Counted from the stretch's first letter, positions 42,245 to 54,159 are shown. The stretch is 64,000 nt of DNA from Azorinus chamasolen (GCA_963576725.1 OY755241.1:75697701-75761700), one strand, 5' to 3'. The notes: a model not told the origin generated them from the sequence alone. Numbers and translations: made by a program.

Positions 42245-42800
42245 CTCTTTTTCCTTTCTATTTCTTTTTAATGACGGTTTGGGTTTTTACTGGGATAGTT
42301 AATGATAATTATCCATATTAAGTGTTTTTTATTTCAACTTATACGTTATTTTTGGTAAAACAAATTTGTAGAAAAATTAAAAATAGTTCCTGTTGTAAGA
42401 AGAAATTCCTACACCTACTATACAAATAAACCTCTACTGTACATATAAACTTAGGTTTATTATGCTACCCCTTTATTACGTCACTAGCGGCTGTAGTGAC
42501 GGGATAAAATATTTATCCTCTTACGTTTTGGTATCGTCAATATGCCTCTGAACCAATCAATGACCGCCCTAGATATTTGTGTCAAGTTTCATGTGATACT
42601 TCCAACAATGCATATGTCATAATAGTTTTACCAGGCATTTACTTGCTACAGTTTGCAACAGAGTTCTTTATCAGCATGCCATAGTATATTTTCTTGTTTA
42701 CATAGTTATTTGTTTCATAATAAATGACTATATTTTTAACTTATAGCCTTGTCTCTTTATTATCACCTTTTTAGAGAAGGGGAGTAGGATATTCATTTAT
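42245..42800. other. Stretch without recognised feature
   Basis: AT-rich. Short inverted pair around 42464-42500 (GTCACTAGCGGCTGTAGTGA). Confidence 0.35.
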
Positions 42801-42807
42801 CCTCATT

Positions 42808-43540
42808 TTTTTAGCTCACCAGAGCACGACGTGCTCATGCTGGGCTTTTAGGATCGTTGGATGTCCCTCGTCTGTTGTCCGTTGCGATACCACATTTTGC
42901 ACTTGATCTCTAAGTAAATTGGTTTGTGTTTTGCCCTGCATGAAATTTAGGTCAATCTCGTATATGGGTCACCTGGGCTCAAAAACAAGGTCACTAGGTC
43001 AAATCTTAGAAAAATCTTGTTAATGCTCTGGAAGCTACAAATCTTATTGGATCTTACTGAAATTTTATCAGAATGTGTCTCCATGAAATCTACGCCAAGT
43101 TCGAATATTGGTCATGTCGGGTCAAAAACTAGGTCACTAGGTCAAATCTTACAAAATCCTAAACACTCTGGAGGCCACATTTTGCACTTGATCTTTAAGT
43201 AAATTGGTTTGTGTATTGACCCTGATGAAATCTAGGCCAAGTTCGAATATGAATCGCCTGCAGTCATAAACTAGGCCACTAGGTCAAATCATAGAAAAAT
43301 CTTGTTCACACTCAAGTGGCTACAAATGTTATCAGATCTTACTGAAATTTTATCAGAATGTTTGTCCACATGCAATCTTGGTCAAGTTCAAATATGGATC
43401 ATGTCGGGTTCGAAACTAGGTCACTACGTCATTACACTCTAGAGGCTACATATCTCTTTAAGTTTTTAATGAAATGTTGTATTTCAATTGTCTTAACAAA
43501 ACAGTTCCTTATTAAAAACCTTCCTTGTACACAAATTTCG
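42808..43540. repeat. Mollusc-type dispersed repeat with internal units
   Basis: Starts TTTTTTTAGCTCACCAGAGC and contains about four units sharing GGTCACTAGGTCAAATCTTA, GAAATTTTATCAGAATGT and CAAGTTCGAATATGG. Open frames within it are not genes. Confidence 0.75.
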
Positions 43541-43544
43541 CGGC

Positions 43545-44240
43545 GATCCAATGCCTTGCATCAGTAATCGCCTTGTACATCTTATAACTTAAGAAAATAT
43601 ACAAATACCTGTAGCAAACAACTAAAAGATCTTAAACACTTTAATATACTGGCCACAGAGGGTTTTTTATTAACTTCTTCCTTTATTTAGACAGCTCTTT
43701 TCCGTTTGTTTTTCTTTTCGTTTGTTTTGCCCCTCTTGTTTTTATTTATCCCCTTTGGTATTTGGGGGTCCTGTAAATGTTTTAAATTCTTTGAGTAAAC
43801 ATTTATAAGATTTCAAATGTGTATATATTATACATGTTATATGTGTTTGTGAGGTGTAGAGAGGGATGGTTCCCCGACCCTCATACACCAATTACGGGGA
43901 TAATAAACGATCTAAAAACAATAATAATGACGTCATGAATATTAAGGTATTTTTGCTGCAAATAAATAATCTTTTGCTACATACTGAACATGTGCTTTTT
44001 ATAGGACACTTTGCTATCAGTGAAATATAGTGTTGATGGTGAATATGCATGTACCAGAGTAGGATTACATGACAAACTGTGATGATTAGGTGACATATGC
44101 TTTGCTGTTTATTTCACGTATAAAGGCTCTGTTAATCAGTTTATCTCAAATCTGATTTTTAATAAGAATATTTCGTAACATGACTTGTTAGGGCGTTTGT
44201 CTAAACTTAGTTTTTTTGTGTTTTCTTATTTAAGAAGTTT
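43545..44240. other. Stretch with a family A body fragment
   Basis: AATGACGTCATGAATATTAA near 43926 and GGACACTTTGCTATCAGTG near 44003 match the family A body. No gene was seen. Confidence 0.4.
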
Positions 44241-44251
44241 TGAATTTTCAG

Positions 44252-44972
44252 CCTTCTACAGTTGAAAATGGCATGCATCTTTTTGCCTTGCGTAGTTATG
44301 TAGCTGAACATAACTCTGTGCAGTTAGCAAAACTATGTACAAATACTATTACTGTTTCTGCTATTAACTATTTTGCTGAGAATGATGTTGCTGCAGGATC
44401 TGAAGTGCCACCTGATTTTATTACTTCTGATGAGGATGTTGTTGGCCTGTCTTCAGTCTTGCACTTTGCTGTTGGAGCTCCAGTGATGATTATACGTAAT
44501 ATACATACAGAGCAGGGGTTAGTCAATGGTGCTACTGGTAAAATTCATTCCTTTGTTATTTCTGATAATGGCGATCTTGATTGCATTAATGTTTTATTTG
44601 ATGATCATTCAATCGGCAGAGGTTTGAAAACCAAAAACATAATTACATAGCTATTGATAGAGTTGAGTCTTCGGATATTATTAATGGTATGTATGTAACG
44701 TATGTAATAAATGGTATGATATGTAACACGATGCCAGTTTCTAGCATGGGCAAGTGCTCTATGTCTATCATGGGCAAGTGTAAGGTCTGTCATTAAACAA
44801 AGCAGTTGTGGACTTGGGTAAATCTGTGTTTCAAAAAGGATTGGCTTATGTAGCTCTCAGTCGTGTAAAATGCTTATCTGGCTTGTACTTGCGGAAACTT
44901 TGCACCATTGCTATTCAACCACCAAATGGTGTTTGGGAAGAATATCAACGCTTGCGTGACACAGAATTTTGA
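44252..44972 (+). pseudogene. PIF1-family helicase C-terminal part (Helitron-like), broken
   Basis: A pyrimidine-rich tract and TTTTCAG precede 44252. The frame reads PSTVENGMHLFALRSYV, FAVGAPVMIIRNI and LVNGATGKI, as in PIF1/Helitron helicases. Near 44600 the frame shifts to NYIAIDRVESSDIINGMYVT. From 44793 it reads AVVDLGKSVFQKGLAYVALSRVK, the motif VI region, ending at TGA 44972. The usual T-HK-QG motif between them is missing. Such helicases unwind DNA in Helitron rolling-circle transposition; this copy cannot be functional as it stands. Confidence 0.72.
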
Positions 44973-45007
44973 AAGGTTTTAGACAGATTTTATTAATAAT
45001 TATGGTT

Positions 45008-45115
45008 TATTAAACCTTTACTCCATAAATATTGTTTTCAATGTCTTGGCAAACAGAATAGATTTAGATGAGATGGATTCTAGAGGAGCTGTCTGATACG
45101 GATCAACTCTGTTTG
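45008..45115. repeat. Family A left end and hairpin
   Basis: TTAAACCTTTACTCCATAAA left end, then GGCAAACAGAATAGA and the arm TCTAGAGGAGCTGTCTGATA to 45115. Confidence 0.7.
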
Positions 45116-45404
45116 ATTAATTGTTACAATGTCGTTCTTCCTTGTAGAAATATTCACGGTGTACATGTTAAAATTGGGAGTCTTTTTTAAAAAAATAGTC
45201 TTTCTTGGTACAGTTTCCTAACACTTATTCTAAGTGATAAGTAGTACTTTCATTGTGAGTTATCTTGAAGTTTGACATATCGAAATCTGACTAAATTTAA
45301 AACAAATTGCGCAGGAAAGTAATAGCCAAGCTGAAGTACAATACCATGATATTGGAAAATTATGTAGCCAAAGGCTGTGTTTGTAACCAGTTATGCTAAA
45401 TTGA

Positions 45405-45745
45405 AGCAGATATATTCATGTAGGAAATAATATCATTTGATTCATGATTTTTATGACATAAACTAATCATTTAAGCAGATAATTGACCTCTTGAAGATTT
45501 GACCATAGCAGAAACTCTTTAATTATGTAGCATTCAAGAGGTATCTGATCTGTATCTAGTTTGTTTGCAAAGGGTTTGGAAGGTATACTTATGGAGTTAA
45601 GAAATAAACTTCTAATGAATGTTTGATATGATTTTAACAAGTATAGAGTCAGAATAAGTGAAGGGTTAATTAGCAAACAGAGCAGACCCAAATCAGACAG
45701 CTTTTATATGATTTATATGATCCGGGTCTACTCTTTCTGCAAATG
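45405..45745. repeat. Family A/E fragments with hairpin
   Basis: TTCATGTAGGAAATAATATC body near 45415, ATCTGATCTGTATCTAGTTT near 45542, and a hairpin 45672-45740 (GCAAACAGAGCAGACCC, GGGTCTACTCTTTCTGC). Confidence 0.6.
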
Positions 45746-46712
45746 TGAAACCACACGGTGCAGGGTTTTCATTTTCAGCCGATTGAAACCATCGCCTGAA
45801 ATGAATTTTGCATCGGCTCTTTTCGAGAAACCATGAACATTAAATCTAAGAACATGTCGGTGCAATCTGCTATGACCAGAAAATCGGTTGTCATGAATGA
45901 AAATGAAAACCCTGCACACCTATATAAGGGAAATGATTAAAATGCATTAAACTACAACTTCTGTTAAATGAAGAAGATACGTATTTTTAGTGATTGCATT
46001 TAGAGCACTTGTGCTGTACATAAAGAAACATATTGGCCAAAAACGTTTTATGTGAATGGAAAAAAACTTATCTCTTGAATGTTCATTTGCTAAAATTTCT
46101 TACGACAAAGTGACGAAAATGCTACACTGACTGGTCGGGTACTGAAAAAAGAGCAGCAATCTCCTAGAATACCAGGGAAAGTCTGGAGTCATGAAATATT
46201 TCCATGTTCTGGCAGGCAAAGGAGATGAAAAAATCCTCATCAGAAGCTACCAAAGACACAAATACAACATGATACGAGAAGGTTTAACATACAAGTAAGT
46301 ATGAGCAAATACATTAACAGTACCAATTATACATGATATTATATGTTACTGCATGTCTTAAAATACTGATATCCATACATCATCCAGCTTGTTAGCCTTT
46401 AATTTTAGCATGTTACATCTGTGTAATTCAAAAATAGATTAAGTGTGTGTAAATGTTTGGTATTGTAATGATTCAGGTCTGCAAATATCACTGAATTTGA
46501 CTGCACTTGCCAAAAGTAACTTTTGTGTCTCTCAGTAACTGCTGTTTTTTATGTAATTTGAGACTTTACTGTTTACAAATTAAGTTACAATATATGCCAT
46601 TCATGTATTTGTTTACACATCTACACCAAGCAGATTATTCTATCATACACATATAAATAAACTACCCTTGCTCATTAAGGTAAGTGTTCAAGGTAAAAAA
46701 ATATGTGCTTAA

Positions 46713-46931
46713 CCCATTCCCTCATTGGCTATTTGTACATTCAATCTATTTGAATAAATCTACCGAAAAGGAGCATTTACTAGAGAAAATGAAACTTTTT
46801 GCATTGTAGTTTTAAAACCATTGTTTTAAATAGAGCATTTGATCCTATGGAGGAAATGCTCTATTTACCAGAATAGTTTCATAAAGTCACTTTTACAGGT
46901 TCTCTGAAAGGTGTATTTATAGAGGAAAGGG
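46713..46931. mobile_element. TTAA-type hairpin element, family C, intact
   Basis: TTAA at 46709-46712 and 46932-46935. Ends CCCATTCCCTC and GAGGAAAGGG. Centre: AAATAGAGCATTTGATCC pairs with GGAGGAAATGCTCTATTT, with a CATTGTAGTTTTAAAACCAT flank. 219 bp. It lies in the first intron of the RPA-like gene. Confidence 0.87.
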
Positions 46932-47059
46932 TTAATAGGTACTAGGTAGTATGTTTTAGCTAAATTAACCCTGTTATACATGTATTACTAAATTCAATAA
47001 TTTGTGAATATTAATGAAGGACATAATAGTGATAAAAATACGGATAGTCAAATACTTGT

Positions 47060-47392
47060 GCCATTATAAATCGTACAGATGGTGGGAGGGAGGGGGAGGG
47101 ATATGTGTTTGGCCTGTCTGTTTGTCAGCAATTATAACATTGGTCATAACTTTTTAGCCAGTACAGATTAAGACTTGATATTTGGCATGCATTTATATCA
47201 CATAAAGCCACACATTTTGAGGGGTGACATGTTAAGGTACAGGTCATCCTCCAGGGTCATAGGTCAAATACATAGGTTACATCACCAACTTTAACATTGG
47301 TCATAACTTTTGAACCAATAGAGAAAGAGACTTGATATTAGGCATGCATGTGTATTGGATGAAACTGCAAACACATCTTGTTTTCACTTTTT
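47060..47392. repeat. Dispersed repeat family G
   Basis: Shares TTTAACATTGGTCATAACTT, GGTCATAGGTCAAATACATA and ACAAACACATCTTGTTT with 55130-55400 and, in part, 51350-51470. Confidence 0.75.
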
Positions 47393-47655
47393 TATTTGCA
47401 GATTTGCAAATGTTGTGGAGAAAGGTGATTCTTTCTGGGCTGTCCAGTCATCTGCTATAAGCATTGTGCCACCTGTTCAATGCTCTGCTCAGCCAGGCCT
47501 CCTTCCAGAAGAAGAGCCTGCTGTTGGAAAGAAAAGATCAATTCATGAGACATTACAATCACTTAGCAAATGCACAGTATGTGCAAAAATAGTAAAGGTT
47601 CTTTGAATTCTTTGAATACTTAACATGATTAAACCAAATGTACATTAGACTGAAG

Positions 47656-48022
47656 TAGTGTTTCAACGATGATCGATTATTTCTGATGATTGATCAAATG
47701 TGCTCATTCGATAGATAATCGATTGTAAAATCAAATAATCGATTAATCAAAAAAAAATTTTTTTATTATGTTCTATGTAAAATAGCTACATATATTGTTC
47801 CTGATATAAAATGTATGAAAACACTTTACTACATTAATAAAGTATGTATTTATCTTGAGATGTGCAATAAAAATAAATTGTCAATTTTCAGATTTTCATT
47901 ACTAAATTTATACTCAAAATTTAAATGTCTCATTTCGATTATATAATCGATGATTAATCGAAGTGGTCTGTCCGATTATATCCGACGATCGATTATGAAA
48001 ATCGGCCGATTATGAAACTCTA
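47656..48022. mobile_element. hAT-type non-autonomous element with 8-bp target duplication
   Basis: GACTGAAG at 47648-47655 and 48023-48030 flanks TAGTGTTTCA...GAAACTCTA. Subterminal regions are full of inverted CGATTA / TAATCG motifs. 367 bp with no coding capacity. 8-bp duplications and TAG/CTA-type ends are typical of hAT transposons. Confidence 0.85.
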
Positions 48023-48087
48023 GACTGAAGCCAAGATTAAAAGTTCTCACCTGGGTCATTCATAACTAGTTGACAGTTTATATCAGT

Positions 48088-48240
48088 ACAGTAAACTCCC
48101 TGTGAACCGGGCCCCTTGCGGACTTGCCCAATAGTCTGCTTTTATGAGAGCTGTGGTTTCCAGGGAATTCTTTAAAACTGCAAGTTACATATCCATAATC
48201 TTCCTTTAAAAGTATAGTGGTCTAATCATAAGGGGTATCT
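48088..48240. repeat. Left part of a CAGT-type element
   Basis: TACAGTAAACTCCCTGTGAA, CCGGG. No matching right end was found. Confidence 0.45.
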
Positions 48241-48807
48241 GTTGTTCGTGTCTCTTTACGTAATACTTCTTTTCAGCATATAAACAAATGAGTTTTGTAT
48301 ATTTTAGACATTTTGAAACATGCCAAATTTAACATTTGTACAGGATTTATATGATATACTTGATAACTTTGCATCAGCAGAAGTCAAACAAACTATATAT
48401 CACTTAAATTGTTGGTTTCCTATTTACTAATTTACATTATTAAAATTTGGGCAGGCAGCAAATCAACATTTTAAAGTGATAGTTAATCAAACAGACTAAG
48501 GGTAGACGATTATTTTTTTATAGGTATTCGCCACTTGTTATGAAATGCGAGGGATTAAAAGACGAAACAGAAAAAGCTAAAGTTGCCCTTTTTCAAGATC
48601 TTGCAAAAGACGAATGTGTAGAAATCAGCGTGGTTGAGTTGTCCGGGGTGTACCACAAAGTCTGGGAAGGGAGACAAGAGCTGGTAGCATCTAGACTCAC
48701 AGAATGTCAGGTACTGGTCTTTATATATGCTATAAACAGCAGGTATGTGAATTTACATGTATTCATCAATACATTTTAACAGTTTTGAGTTAGTGCAATG
48801 TTTGCTT

Positions 48808-48945
48808 AACCCTATACTGCATAATTATACTTTTTTATGCCTCTGTATAAGACATTTTTTTAAACAATTGTGATAAATAGAGCATTTGCTTCTTAGGAGC
48901 AAATGTTCTATTTATCACAATGGTTTCAAAATTCCCAAATTCTAA
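48808..48945. repeat. Family C hairpin
   Basis: AACCCTATACTGCAT left end. AATTGTGATAAATAGAGCAT and its inverse around GCTTCTTAGGAGC. Confidence 0.8.
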
Positions 48946-48964
48946 AAAATAAGTTTCCAGTTAA

Positions 48965-49413
48965 CCATTTTCCTTATACAGTAAAACATCTCTATAACGA
49001 CCACTGAATTACATCAAGTATTTTGTGTTAAAGGCAGGCGGCTGCTTAAACAAGGTGAACGTAAAACAGATAGCCCCTATAGAAACATTCTGTTTTACTT
49101 TCACCTTGCTTTAAGCAGTCACCTGTCCCAAATACCAACTAATTAACACAATTTAGTGGCTGTTATAGGGAGGTTTTACTGTATATAAATGCGTTCCTAC
49201 ATATTGCAAACAGAGAAGACCAGAATCAGATGGCTCTTAAAGGAGTTTTCTCATCGGATCTGGATGTTCTCTGTATGTGATGGAATTTGAAAGATCTATT
49301 TACATTTCAATTCTTTTACAATGTTCCACTGTCGATATTTCATTATAACTATGCTGTCTATAAATATACAGTAGGTAACTGATATTTTGAATAAGCATAA
49401 AACAGGGAAAGGG
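48965..49413. mobile_element. TTAA-type element, family A, with nested CAGT element
   Basis: TTAA at 48961-48964 and 49414-49417. Left end CCATTTTCCTTATA, right end ACAGGGAAAGGG. The 203-bp CAGT element 48979-49181 splits it. After the insert TATAAATGCG and GCAAACAGAGAAGACC resume. 449 minus 203 bp leaves about 246 bp, matching the 242-bp reference copy. Confidence 0.87.
48979..49181. mobile_element. CAGT-type hairpin element, nested
   Basis: CAGTAAAACATCTCTATAAC to TTATAGGGAGGTTTTACTG. TA on both sides (TTATA before, TATAA after). Arms CAAGGTGAACGTAAAACAGA and inverse. The centre is GCCCCTATAGAAAC, partly decayed. Confidence 0.88.
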
Positions 49414-49740
49414 TTAATGTTCCTTTTGGGTAGATTTATTAAAAAGGGTTTAATAAAAAAAATGGTCCATGGAGCAATGGGTAAAAATATGGTTAAACAT
49501 GAATTTGAAACAAAACTGTCTTACATGAATATTAATAGACTGAATAACTTGATAATTAGCACTTTCTTCAGATACATGTTGTTAATGACAGATGTGTTTG
49601 CAAACAGGTTGTTTGAATTTAATATGAAACTCTTTGTTTGCAGAAAACAAAAACAAAAAACATTTACTAAATGTACAGGACACTTTCAACAAAATTCCTC
49701 AGGTTATTTCTATCATCCAGGTTACTAATTCCATCATATT

Positions 49741-49935
49741 GGCACCTTTAGAAGCCTCTTTTTGATACCCTTGGTAAATAGAACATTTGTTTCATAAAAG
49801 CAAATGCTCTATTTATGAATGGTTTCAGAACTGCTGCGCACAAATCTAAAAATATTTCTTTTCTCTAGTAAATGCCCCTTTTCAATAGATTGATTCAACA
49901 CAATAGGGCGTAAATATAGCATATACAGTAATACA
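49741..49935. repeat. Family C element, decayed ends
   Basis: GTAAATAGAACATTTGTTTC pairs with AAAGCAAATGCTCTATTTAT, followed by TTCTTTTCTCTAGTAAATGC. Confidence 0.7.
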
Positions 49936-50796
49936 TTAAAGCAATTGAATGCAATGGAGAAACAGCAATGCCCTTTCAACAACTGACATTAACATATATT
50001 CTATTTTGTTGAAAACTGGTATGTGAAGACAATTGTGAATTGTGTACTAACACCGAATGACATGTTTTTTCAAGCGTTGTTTGCCATGACAAACTAGTTG
50101 TTGCTTTTGACTGGTTGAAAATTAAATATTGTCCACTTTTCCCGACATCAGTGCTGTACTTATTTTGCTGTATTTAAAGGACATATGAAAATGTAACAAT
50201 CTATTTTATTCAGATATTATTTAAACACACAAACACCATTTGTGTCAGGGAATGTAATAACTTATTGATTCATGTACTGTAATAAGTGCAATCTTCTCCT
50301 GATTGCCTGATGAGCATTATCAGAACCATCATGGCCCCTTTGATAAAATATTTCAAGCATGCAAAGTTTGAAACTAAAATATTTACATTGATTACACTTT
50401 CAAATTTCACCAGCAATCTATGACAGGACAGCAGCCATATTTCAAAATAGATGTTGTACAAGCTAATGTTATGTAATGATTACTCTTGTAAATTAAACTT
50501 CCTTTCAACTGGTTGTTTGCAATATTTATAGAACTGTGGTATTTTTCAGATTCTTGGTGGGTCTGAAATCAATGTCAATGTCACTGATGAAGACGCAGAG
50601 TTCTTCAACTTAGATGCTGACTTTGGAGCAAAAGAAGAAGGTGTCAAAGCAGAGCCACTAACTATTTCAGCAATCATGGAGGTTGCTGTCTATGCAGCGT
50701 GTGACTATGATGTTATTTGTCTTTTTATTATATCTGTTTAATTGATGTCTATTTCTAGTATATATACTAATCTAAACAATTTATCAAGCTAACGCT

Positions 50797-50965
50797 TATT
50801 TGAGACAGAAAGTAATGCAGAAAACTCCTAAGGAGTTGTTTGCATTACTTCCAACCTGCATTTAGCTATCACATGTGCTTCTAAATATCCGTAATTCAGC
50901 TTTGAAAGGCACAAACTTTTAGTTTGAGTTAATCCAAAGTTCCAGTTATCCATGTTTGAATTGTC
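50797..50965. repeat. CAGT-type element, decayed
   Basis: AAAGTAATGCAGAAAACTCC pairs with GGAGTTGTTTGCATTACTTC. The outer ends are not clear. Confidence 0.6.
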
Positions 50966-51349
50966 AGAGTTCAACTGTACATTAAAGATCTGGTTGTAAA
51001 ATTTATATTCATTCAGAATGTTTTTTTATGCTTGAATTAGCATTACCATGAATGTCAGCACATCCGTTTGCCCACTGTTTGCTGTCATTAGCGTGTTGTC
51101 AATCTCTTTTAAATGAAATCTCTTCATACAACATGACCTATCAGATTCAAATAAACAATTTCAGTCCAATGCATAATTGGCTCATGCATGCACCAAATTC
51201 TTTACATGGCAATTGCTGCATGGTCTGCTGCTATCAGTTTGCAAATGCATGAACGGCATTAAGATGAGGTAAAGAGTCAACTTGATTATAGCAATTAGCA
51301 ATATCTCATTAATAATATCTGAATGTAAGATATACAAATGTTGAACTCA

Positions 51350-51470
51350 GTCTGTATTCTGGAAGTTGCACATTTTGAGGGGTGAGATGTCAAGTTCAAA
51401 AACATTCTTCTGGATCAATGGTCAAATTGGGCCAAGGCATAGTGTTTCACAAACACATCTTGTTTGTTAT
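51350..51470. repeat. Dispersed repeat family G, short copy
   Basis: GTTGCACATTTTGAGGGGTG, GGTCAAATTGGGCCAAGGCA and TTTCACAAACACATCTTGTT. Confidence 0.65.
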
Positions 51471-52496
51471 ATTATGTTCTTCCTCAGGCAAAATACAGTA
51501 AATGAGATTTGAAAATGCAACTCCCTTTAGCAACTGTTTGAAATGTACCTTTATTAAATGTACAAACCATTTTACTGCAAAGGATGGTGTTAACCATAAT
51601 TAAAGCGGGTATTGAAGGATCTTACTGGTAGAGTTTGCACTTTTGTGTAAGAACATGCTTGGTATTGTGGTTTGATGTTTCTTGCTTTCTTATATATGTA
51701 TGCTATTATAGACATACTCAATATTCTTAATATTGATGAAGAATGTGTTTATTATTATTTATGATGTATCTTAAACAACTTGTTTCTGTTCTTTTGAAAT
51801 AGTATGTCATAAAAAGAAGATGGTTAGAGGTGTGTGTCCTGGATACAATGGAAGTGCTGCTGTAATGACATTTAGGGCAAAACTAGAAGTACAAAAAGAC
51901 CGTGGGGTTGAGAGCATAGTCACCCTCTTTCAAAAAGATTTGGAAACATTGTTTGGAGTATGAACACTTTCTGACACTACAGACAATGTTGATCTAATGG
52001 TTGACCTTTGTCAGAAATTGCCAGTGAAGTTCAGTGTCATTGTGAAGAACAACATGTTGTTGAATGTGAAGGTATAATTTCATACACTATAAACACATTT
52101 TCCAAACCTTTGTTGTGCCTTATAACATGATTTTTATTATGCCATCATTATCATTTGTTCATATGCTGAAAACCAATTAAATGCTGAAGAAGGACAAAAA
52201 TCATGTGTTTGATATAAAAGACCCACTGGTGTAAGTTTCAACGAAAAACGTTTAGGTTGTATCACAGTTAAGTTTATTTTATAAATGTAAACTGACAATG
52301 TTCATAGCATAAGACATTTATGATGTAACAGTGTTGGAAATTATTTTTTTCCCTGGTAGCAAGTACTTGCTACCTGATCTGAAACATGTTGGCAAAATGC
52401 TCTTACCTAGTGGAAAAATAGGAAAATGGAAAACGATGTATGGGAATGTTCAACAGGCAACTAAAACAAACGACAAGACTGATAATTCTTGAAGTA

Positions 52497-52700
52497 CAGT
52501 AAAACCTCTCTATAACAACCACAAACATGAATAAACACGGGTGTCTTTATAAGCAGGTGGTTGCTTAATGCAGGACAAAAGTAATGCATAATGCTCCTAA
52601 AAGCTTTCTGCGTTACGTTTGTCCTCCATTAAGCTAACACCTGCAGCTAGCACCCAGAATTATGCCCCTTTTTGGTGGTCGCATTAGAGGAGTTTTACTG
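52497..52700. mobile_element. CAGT-type hairpin element
   Basis: CAGTAAAACCTCTCTATAAC to TAGAGGAGTTTTACTG, with a TA to the left. Arms AATGCAGGACAAAAGTAATG and inverse around GCTCCTAAAAGC. 204 bp. Confidence 0.87.
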
Positions 52701-52913
52701 TGTTTTTTGTATTGTTTTGACTTCCACGCAATTATTTCTGGTGGCAAGATTTTGGCACTTACTTCCAGGTCTAGTGGCAAGTTGGATATTTCTGGTAGCA
52801 AAACTTCGACATGCCACTGTTAATTTCGAACTCTGTGGTATTGAAAATATGTGATTATTGTACGGACTGTCACTTTAGAAAGTTTCAATTGCATCAAACT
52901 TCTGTTCCTTTTA

Positions 52914-53162
52914 CCCTTTATGCCATGAATATTTAAATAAAATATAATGATATCACGAGTATTCACTATTCAGTAGAATAATTGGTATAACAGCACACTG
53001 ACACGTGAAATTTTAACCGAGAAAGAAACTTTAGATTCATATCTATATCATATGCAAACAAAGCGGCTATAGATCATGATTTGTAAGCTCCAATAGGAGC
53101 CATATAATCTGGGTCTACTCTGTTTGTAAAGACATAGAAAGGCGTATTTATGGAGTATAGGG
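52914..53162. mobile_element. TTAA-type hairpin element, family A
   Basis: CCCTTTATGCCATGAATATT to GTATTTATGGAGTATAGGG, body landmarks, hairpin around CTCCAATAGGAG with TGGGTCTACTCTGTTTG. The TTAA sites are mutated. 249 bp. Confidence 0.78.
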
Positions 53163-53306
53163 TTGATTGGGAACTATAGATTATCCAGATTGATTGTCTA
53201 TTGAGATATTTATGCAAAGACATGGAAAGGCGTATTTATGGAGTATAGTGTTTATTGGGAACTATAGATGTTCCAGATTGATTGTCTATTGACAAAGGAC
53301 TTATAA
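53131..53306. repeat. 88-bp direct duplication of the element's right end
   Basis: GACATAGAAAGGCGTATTTA at 53131 recurs as GACATGGAAAGGCGTATTTA at 53219, and both run through TCCAGATTGATTGTCTATTG. Confidence 0.88.
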
Positions 53307-53469
53307 ATTCTGAAAGGGGGTGATCCCCGAGAGCACAAATTACAAAATTATATTTAACATGTTGATGTATCATAATATACAGTAAGAATTTACAGGTAAA
53401 TATTTTATGACTGTTGCTTTCACACTTTCATACGTTTGATGTTTCCTCTATGTCAACTTTTGTATTCTT

Positions 53470-54155
53470 CAGTTTTTATACCTCCATTTGAACAAACGGG
53501 ACGTATTATAGAATGGCATTGCATGTCTGTCTGTAACACCTTTAACTCAAGTTTGGCTGCATGGATTGTTCTCCCATTTAACCACAATGTTTATCTGGAC
53601 ATGCTGCAAGTAGCCTGACCAGTACCCGTACATATATCAAAGGTCAAAGCCGCATAATTACACTTAGAAATTGGATTTAGCATTTACATTTAGCAAAAAT
53701 ATTAAATCAATTTCTGCTTGATGGATCCTTCTCAAATTTAACCACAAAGGTTATCTTCACATGCTACAGTAGAATAAGTATGTCCTAGTATGAATAACAA
53801 ATGTCAATATCACATAATGAACTTAAGATTTGCGCTAGGCACAAATGTTAACCTCAATTTGTGTTGAAATTTCACTTATTTTAATAACCCTTTGAGATAA
53901 TGCTTTAAAACTTGGAACACTTCTTCTGTTTGCAAAAGTACATTTAAACTCTGCCAAGCATTTTGACAGAAATATGTCCTTTTTAATTTAGAATTGTTGA
54001 TTAATTTTTGTTCTAAAGTCCCAATTATTTACATAACGCTTTGAGAAAAAGCCGTGAAATTTATTTGGACTTGGAATTTGATTTCAGCAAATATGTTAAC
54101 CTCAGTTTATGTTTGAAAAGGCCTAAACGGGCGTATATTGCACTCTTGTTATAAT
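53470..54155. repeat. Mollusc-type dispersed repeat
   Basis: Starts TATACCTCCATTTGAACAAA-CGGGACGTAT and ends CGGGCGTATATTGCACTCTT. Contains repeated GGATTGTTCTCCCATTTAAC / GGATCCTTCTCAAATTTAAC segments. Related in layout to 39240-39905. Confidence 0.65.
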
Positions 54156-54159
54156 CTGT

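Larger units (their letters stand above)
46157..52071 (+). pseudogene. RPA-like OB-fold gene, five exon-like segments, probably decayed
   Basis: Segments: 46157-46294, 47402-about 47576, 48524-48710, 50550-50700, 51803-52071. Most have good GT-AG borders and compatible phases. The join between segments 2 and 3 does not fit. Reads include MKYFHVLAGKGDEKILIRSY, LTYKFANVVEKGDSFWAVQS, MKCEGLKDETEKAKVALFQD, AEFFNLDADFGAKEEG, CHKKKMVRGVCPGYNGSAAV and ESIVTLFQKDLETLFG. The pattern suggests OB folds with a damaged Cys-rich ribbon, as in RPA70-like ssDNA-binding proteins. An in-frame TGA at 51961-51963 interrupts coding-like sequence. It follows a PIF1-type helicase remnant on the same strand. Family assignment is by resemblance only. 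Confidence 0.5.
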
